From assembly GCA_030017955.1 (NCBI GenBank), contig JASEGR010000022.1:1-40295 (forward strand): DNA of 40,295 nucleotides, given 5' to 3'. Shown here one piece after another: positions 36,529 to 40,295 of this stretch (the first letter of the stretch is position 1; each line of letters opens with the position of its first letter). This DNA comes from Candidatus Eisenbacteria bacterium (GTDB lineage: Bacteria; Eisenbacteria; RBG-16-71-46; JASEGR01). The notes beneath the pieces were generated by a model, which made no database searches, was not told the origin of the DNA, and saw only the letters and a program-made list of their open reading frames with translations. The translations under genes and the position numbers were made by a program.

Positions 36529-38994
36529 TTATTCAACAGCTGCGGCAATTTCGGAACTGCTCATCTCCAGAGGAATTGAAAAACAGAAAATACTTCCACC
36601 CGAAGGATTCGGCTCAAACCAAATTTTTCCTCCATGTCTGGTCACGATGTCCTTTGCGATGGTCAGCCCGAGACCGGTGCCTGCCGTCTCTGGCTGGTCG
36701 TGGGACCTGAGCCTTACGAATTTCTCAAAGACCATCCCTCGTTTTGCGGGCGGTATTCCAGGCCCGGTGTCTGATACTCTCACCCTGACCTCGGCCCCCT
36801 CGTGTTCACCATGTTCAACAAAAAGATCACACGTCACCTTCCCGCCGCCGGGTGTGTACTTGATTGCATTTCCAAGAATATTCCTGAATACCTGGCTGAT
36901 CCTCATTCCGTCACAATAGACATCCGGGAGCCCTGAACCGCAGTCCAGCGAAAGCTCGAGTCCCTTGGCCTCTGCCAAAGGTGTTAAGCCACGCACGCAA
37001 TCTTCCGCAATGGTCCCGATCGAGTTGAACTCGAAGTTCATCTCTAGTCCGCTCTCCAGCTTTCTCAAATCAAGAACCTCGTTTATCAAAGTAAGGAGGT
37101 CTTCGGATTCCTTCCGCACGATGCCAAGCAGCTCCTTCTGCTTAGCTGTTACTTCTCCGGCTCTTCCGCCTGCAAGAAGCGTCGTCGCACCGATGATCGA
37201 GCTCAGAGGTGTCTTGAGTTCATGCGACACCTGCGAGACGAACTCGGACTTAAGCTCATTTGCCTTTGTCAGCTCGGAGATGTCGTCAAAGACAAGAAGC
37301 ATTCCCGAATAGGTGCCGGATCTCACGAGAGGCACCGCGTTCACATTGAAGAAGGAACCGTTAAGCTCCACCCGCTCCTTCCGCACCATCGGCTTCGAAA
37401 GCGTGGCCTCAACGAAACGGAGCAATTCACCGGACCCTGAGAAAGCCTCTCTGGCCAGGGCCCCTTGCCGTACGGGTTCTCTCCCAAACAAAGTGGTCGC
37501 TGCCGTGTTCGTTTTCACGACTCTTCCAGAACCGTCCAGCAGGATTACAACCTCAACCATATTCTCAAGAAGTGTCTCTAATCGGTTCTTTTCCAATTGA
37601 ATGTCCAGGCACGCCTCTCCGAGTCGTCTCCCCTCCTCCAACGTGCGTTCATATAGTTCGGCATTCTCGAGGGCAACCGCCGCCTGGGCGGCGATTCCTG
37701 ACGCAAGAAAGATATCCCTTCCACCAAACGGTTTCGAGCCGCTTCCCCTGGTTACGACAAGGTATGCTCGGAGCCTTTCCCTTGATTTCACGGGCGCAAC
37801 GAGCAGTGACGTAAGCGTCCCGTTACCGCCATCTCTCTTCATGCTGTTTGCAACGACTGGCTTTCTGGACTCCTTCACTTCCTTGAGAAGGTAGCTCGCA
37901 AGAGTGCCGCTGACATCTTGCTCTTCTCCTTCAAGCACAAGTCTTGCGTCCTCTGCTTTGACAAGTGCCTCTGCCGATCTCTCGACAAGCTCTCTTACGT
38001 CTCTGAGTTCGAGGGTCGATGAGATTTTTCTTGCGACGCCCATAAGGGTCCTGAGCTCCCTTGCCCTTTCTCTTGCCTCACTGGCATACCTGAGGTTGAC
38101 CAAGGATGCGCCAATCTGATCGGCCAAGGCCGCAAGGAATTTTGTTTTCCCCTCCGCATCGCGCAACCTGCTCGACGCCATTCTGACAAGGAATCCGAGC
38201 CTCTCTGTTTTGAAGACAATCGGCGCCACAATCCTTCCGTCAGCCTCTTCGAAAGGCGAAACGTCCCCTCTCCCCAGCCATTTCTCGATACCCGCGAAAA
38301 GACCGGCGCTGCCCCGGGAAAGCTCAATTCCTCCGGTTCGCCTGTCCTTCAACGCCACTCCAATCTTGCCCAGATCGGTCTCCTCATTTCCCCATCTCGA
38401 AATGTGGTCTGCAAACTGACCTTCCGTCATGTTCCCTCTTATCGATCTGTCAAAGCTCACGATCAGTTCTGCTCTTGCCCGTCTTCCCCTCTCTTCCTCG
38501 TGTCCCTTCGCAAGGAAGGCAGTGAAAAGCGAGACAACCAGAAGAAGAGGTATCCTGAGCAGGAGATTCGGGTCAGAAAGGACGGACTCAAGTCCATCGC
38601 TTGCGAGAAGACCTGAAGCGTAGACGCAACTTGCTACGACGCCTATTACCACGCTCGTCTTTACCTCTCTTCCAAGCGCCGAAGCCATGATTGCGAAGAA
38701 GTACACGATGTAGAGATCGGTTTTCACCGCATTGCAGGAACGGACGACGGCTGAGATGACCAAGATATCCAGAATGAATACCGCGTAGTCGAGCTTCAGC
38801 TTCTCGAATTCCTCGTTAGAGACGAACTTCAGGGCGATGTTGGAGATCGCGAACACGGCCAGGAGAACAGGTATGGTGATTCCTGTTCCAAAGCTTCCGT
38901 TGTGAGAATACAGGGCCAGCAGAATGAGAATGAGAATCTCAATCCACCTAAGCGCAACGATTGTGCCGACCTTTCCAAGATTGAACTTCTTCAT
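36529..38994 (-). CDS. Membrane sensor histidine kinase with GAF and PAS domains
   Basis: A sensor kinase (821 residues). About residues 15-165 hold six hydrophobic segments. A long cytoplasmic part follows with two GAF-like regions. The first is centred near VALKDRRTGGIELSRGS; the second is near SLLVAPVKSRERLRAYLVV and ends IAAQAAVALENAELYE. A PAS domain (LLENMVEVVILLDGSGRVV), the HisKA motif FVSQVSHELKTPLSSIIG and the ATPase boxes VFRNILGNAIKYTPGGG, VSDTGPGIPP and TGLGLTIAKDI come after it. I chose the ATG at 38994, which has GGAG nine bases upstream; the frame is open to 39015. It is adjacent to the response regulator downstream. A 90-base gap separates it from the divergent stand-alone DHp gene. 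The signal sensed is not evident. Confidence 0.92.
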   Translation of the reverse strand: MKKFNLGKVGTIVALRWIEILILILLALYSHNGSFGTGITIPVLLAVFAISNIALKFVSNEEFEKLKLDYAVFILDILVISAVVRSCNAVKTDLYIVYFFAIMASALGREVKTSVVIGVVASCVYASGLLASDGLESVLSDPNLLLRIPLLLVVSLFTAFLAKGHEEERGRRARAELIVSFDRSIRGNMTEGQFADHISRWGNEETDLGKIGVALKDRRTGGIELSRGSAGLFAGIEKWLGRGDVSPFEEADGRIVAPIVFKTERLGFLVRMASSRLRDAEGKTKFLAALADQIGASLVNLRYASEARERARELRTLMGVARKISSTLELRDVRELVERSAEALVKAEDARLVLEGEEQDVSGTLASYLLKEVKESRKPVVANSMKRDGGNGTLTSLLVAPVKSRERLRAYLVVTRGSGSKPFGGRDIFLASGIAAQAAVALENAELYERTLEEGRRLGEACLDIQLEKNRLETLLENMVEVVILLDGSGRVVKTNTAATTLFGREPVRQGALAREAFSGSGELLRFVEATLSKPMVRKERVELNGSFFNVNAVPLVRSGTYSGMLLVFDDISELTKANELKSEFVSQVSHELKTPLSSIIGATTLLAGGRAGEVTAKQKELLGIVRKESEDLLTLINEVLDLRKLESGLEMNFEFNSIGTIAEDCVRGLTPLAEAKGLELSLDCGSGLPDVYCDGMRISQVFRNILGNAIKYTPGGGKVTCDLFVEHGEHEGAEVRVRVSDTGPGIPPAKRGMVFEKFVRLRSHDQPETAGTGLGLTIAKDIVTRHGGKIWFEPNPSGGSIFCFSIPLEMSSSEIAAAVE

Positions 38995-39021
38995 GCCGAC
39001 CATCTCCAATTTCAACCCGGA

Positions 39022-39050
39022 CCGGAACGAATGAGGCTAAAGAGTTCCGG
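39022..39050. promoter_or_regulatory. Dyad in the divergent kinase/DHp gap
   Basis: CCGGAAC (39022-39028) and GTTCCGG (39044-39050) are a perfect 7-base inverted repeat, 15 bases apart, midway between the divergent histidine kinase and DHp genes. Its position suits a shared operator, but a simple hairpin in either leader is also possible. Confidence 0.35.
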
Positions 39051-39113
39051 GAAAAGACCGATCAAGCAAAAAGGAACTGCCGATTGCGCGAACACGGCGA
39101 AAGGAGAAACAAA

Positions 39114-39356
39114 ATGGTCGAAGATCTGAGCCAAGCACCTGTTTCAGAGAGCATCGGTCCGCTTCCAGCCTCCTTAAGAGCAGTCATCCACGAAATAAAC
39201 AATCCCCTCTCTTCCATCATCGGCAACACCCAACTCCTCTTGATGAAAAAGTCATCGTTTGACAATAAGACCGTCGAAAAACTCCGGAGGATGGAGGCTG
39301 ATGCCATAAGGATAGATGGGATCCTGAAAGCCTTGAGGGCATCGATAAAAGAATAG
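39114..39356 (+). CDS. Stand-alone HisKA (DHp) domain protein
   Basis: An 80-residue protein consisting of little more than a dimerisation/phosphotransfer domain. The phospho-acceptor motif is VIHEINNPLSSIIGNTQLLL, as in many histidine kinases, followed by the second helix of the hairpin (KLRRMEADAIRIDGILKAL). It stops there, and no ATPase domain can be found in any frame downstream before the next promoter. It may accept and pass on phosphate, bind the neighbouring kinase as a decoy, or be a kinase remnant. The ATG at 39114 has AAAGGAG upstream; an ATG at 39084 is less likely. It is divergent from the full histidine kinase. Its HEINNPL box differs from the SHELKTPL box of that kinase, so it is not a recent copy of it. 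Confidence 0.75.
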   Translation: MVEDLSQAPVSESIGPLPASLRAVIHEINNPLSSIIGNTQLLLMKKSSFDNKTVEKLRRMEADAIRIDGILKALRASIKE

Positions 39357-39417
39357 CCGGCCATCTTTCATGTGACTGCAGCCCGTTGAGCCGCCGTGCC
39401 GGACGTCCTCCGTTCCT

Positions 39418-39445
39418 TTGACAAACCTCTCCTTTGTGCTATATT
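39418..39445 (+). promoter_or_regulatory. Sigma-70-type promoter for the small hypothetical gene
   Basis: A perfect TTGACA (39418-39423) is followed, with a 16-base spacer, by TATATT (39440-39445). Predicted transcription begins about 95 bases before the TTG start at 39546. It is the best promoter match in the window, and the rest of the 39357-39545 gap holds no gene. Confidence 0.7.
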
Positions 39446-39545
39446 CTCAAGATAAATGTGAAATCTGGCCGCGTGGCGCGATTACGGTCGGGGAATCGCG
39501 CAAGGTCTATGTCTTCTTCACGTACAACGCGGAGGGGAAAAGAAG

Positions 39546-39869
39546 TTGAAGGACGAAAAATGGTATTCACTTCTGGATGACATACGCGACAAATTCGGCA
39601 CGATCGACGAGCAAGTTCAGTCTTTCGACCAGGGAAGGACAAAAGTAGAGACGATTGTTTTCGAGGGCGCGTCCGGAAAGATGAAGCTCGAGAGAACAGC
39701 GAGGCCCTTGCTCCTGGAGAAAAAGGTGCATTTCTCAAAGAGGATTGGCAGCAGGCCCACGATTGAGTATGTCTCCTCTGAGACAGAAAAGATTGAAAAG
39801 GTGAAGCTCTTCAGATGGGATCAGAATGAAGGCTGGGTCGAGATTTCGCTGACCGATTTGGGGAAATAG
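39546..39869 (+). CDS. Conserved-looking small hypothetical protein
   Basis: A 107-residue protein I cannot assign to a function. It opens with a short helix (WYSLLDDIRDKFGTIDEQV). A beta-rich segment follows, with GKMKLERTARPLLLEKKVHF, then SKRIGSRPTIEYV and FRWDQNEGWVEISL. The ordered, charged strands and the absence of signal or membrane segments suggest a soluble cytoplasmic protein. I have the impression that similar short proteins occur in candidate phyla, but I cannot check this. The start is TTG at 39546, with GGAGGGG about 9-12 bases upstream. It has its own strong promoter, and its stop codon touches the GGGACAGGCAC hairpin. Confidence 0.7.
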   Translation: MKDEKWYSLLDDIRDKFGTIDEQVQSFDQGRTKVETIVFEGASGKMKLERTARPLLLEKKVHFSKRIGSRPTIEYVSSETEKIEKVKLFRWDQNEGWVEISLTDLGK

Positions 39870-39952
39870 GGACAGGCACCATTTTCCTATTCGAGGAAAA
39901 CAGGAATCGAAGACAAGGACCGTCTCTAATCTTCGAAAATTGTGCCTGTCCC
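39869..39952. repeat. Long imperfect hairpin of GGGACAGGCAC type
   Basis: GGGACAGGCAC (39869-39879) pairs with GTGCCTGTCCC (39942-39952). After one mismatch, ATTTTC (39881-39886) pairs with GAAAAT (39935-39940). An inner CGAAGA/TCTTCG pair extends the fold. The first base belongs to the stop codon of the preceding gene. The GTGCCTGTCCC core with an adjacent AT-rich step resembles repeats linked to REP-type transposases in other bacteria; no transposase is present here. Confidence 0.7.
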
Positions 39953-39962
39953 ATTTTCGTTG

Positions 39963-40037
39963 TGGTAGCGCCACGGGGAGTCGAACCCCGGTCTGATGGC
40001 TGAGAACCACCTGTCCTAACCACTAGACGATGGCGCC
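39963..40037 (-). tRNA. tRNA-Glu (anticodon CUC)
   Basis: The minus strand folds as a complete 75-base tRNA. The acceptor is GGCGCCA with TGGCGCT, then A and an encoded CCA (39963-39965). The D arm is GTC/GAC. The anticodon stem is GGTGG/CCATC with the loop TTCTCAG, and the T arm is CGGGG/CCCCG with TTCGACT. The anticodon CTC is at 40002-40004 and reads the Glu codon GAG. The first acceptor pair is G1-U72, a wobble; the other six acceptor pairs are Watson-Crick. No gene lies in the 258 bases from 40038 to the window end. Confidence 0.95.
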
Positions 40038-40212
40038 CACCGGAGATTTACATGGAGCATGCCCCGCAAGAAAAGGCCCAGGACGCTCCACAAGGACGGC
40101 ACACAGCCGATTCAACCGCGTCAACGCCTGCTGCAGGCAACTTCTCTTCATCCTAACGCAGGGCATGGTTGCAGTCAAGGAAACCAAGACGCGGGAGAAA
40201 ACGAATGGAACT

Positions 40213-40266
40213 AGTGCACCGTAACATAAATAAGTTGACATTGACATTGCCCCAGAACGGTGCACT
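40213..40266. repeat. Inverted repeat near the window edge
   Basis: AGTGCACCGT (40213-40222) and ACGGTGCACT (40257-40266) are a perfect 10-base inverted repeat with a 34-base AT-rich interval. The interval contains the tandem TTGACATTGACATT. GCTCG at 40267-40271 and CGAGC at 40286-40290 form a further short stem. These could be the end of a mobile element beyond the window or a promoter/operator region; nothing decides between them here. Confidence 0.45.
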
Positions 40267-40295
40267 GCTCGGGGTTTTAGGGGGTCGAGCCCGAC

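Noticed and set aside
39062-39364. 100-residue minus-strand open frame over the DHp gene
   Set aside because: It is antisense to a gene with a clear H-box and SD site.

Overview
The window is bacterial and reads as chromosomal DNA from an uncultured lineage in or near the Fibrobacterota-Chlorobiota-Bacteroidota (FCB) group. Candidate phyla such as Eisenbacteria, Latescibacteria or WOR-3/TA06 are possible, but the sequence alone does not settle the phylum. The grounds are a PorU-like gingipain protease next to a PorV-like porin, two proteins with FlgD-like C-terminal sorting domains of the kind used by type IX secretion (T9SS), two DUF5683-like proteins, and many TTG/GTG starts behind clear Shine-Dalgarno (SD) sites. 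Almost every gene is on the minus strand. Only three small genes are on the plus strand.

Region A (minus strand, right to left, about 10260 to 62): ligA, thiC, a DinG-family helicase, hutU, hutI and an ftcD-fchA fusion. They are closely packed and probably co-transcribed. The last three convert urocanate to glutamate and a one-carbon tetrahydrofolate. Histidine ammonia-lyase (hutH) is not in the window.

Region B (10260-10594) is a non-coding stretch with three short perfect hairpins and a GTCATTCCGAAGCGGAG string. It looks like a dispersed repeat.

Region C (minus strand, 31326 down to 10595) is one long run with overlapping or near-abutting start/stop codons. From upstream it holds an M23 metallopeptidase, dnaE, accA, wecB, a Trm112-like zinc protein, the PorU-like protease, the PorV-like porin, two tandem DUF5683-like paralogues, an NHL-propeller lipoprotein, a large surface beta-barrel with SprA-like domains, and a three-POTRA Omp85/TamA-like barrel. 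A TTGACA promoter lies just upstream of the M23 gene. The last seven genes form a candidate outer-membrane export and attachment locus, and this is the most interesting part of the window.

Region D (31327-35553) holds a plus-strand fibronectin-III lipoprotein that converges on a minus-strand subtilisin. The subtilisin carries eight propeller repeats and a T9SS-type C-terminal domain. The two genes share a bidirectional terminator.

Region E (35554-40295) holds a histidine kinase and a response regulator with a degenerate GGDEF domain. Divergent from the kinase is an 80-residue stand-alone HisKA (DHp) protein. Beyond it are a small conserved-looking hypothetical protein behind a near-consensus promoter, a long GGGACAGGCAC hairpin, a tRNA-Glu(CUC) and an inverted repeat at the window edge.
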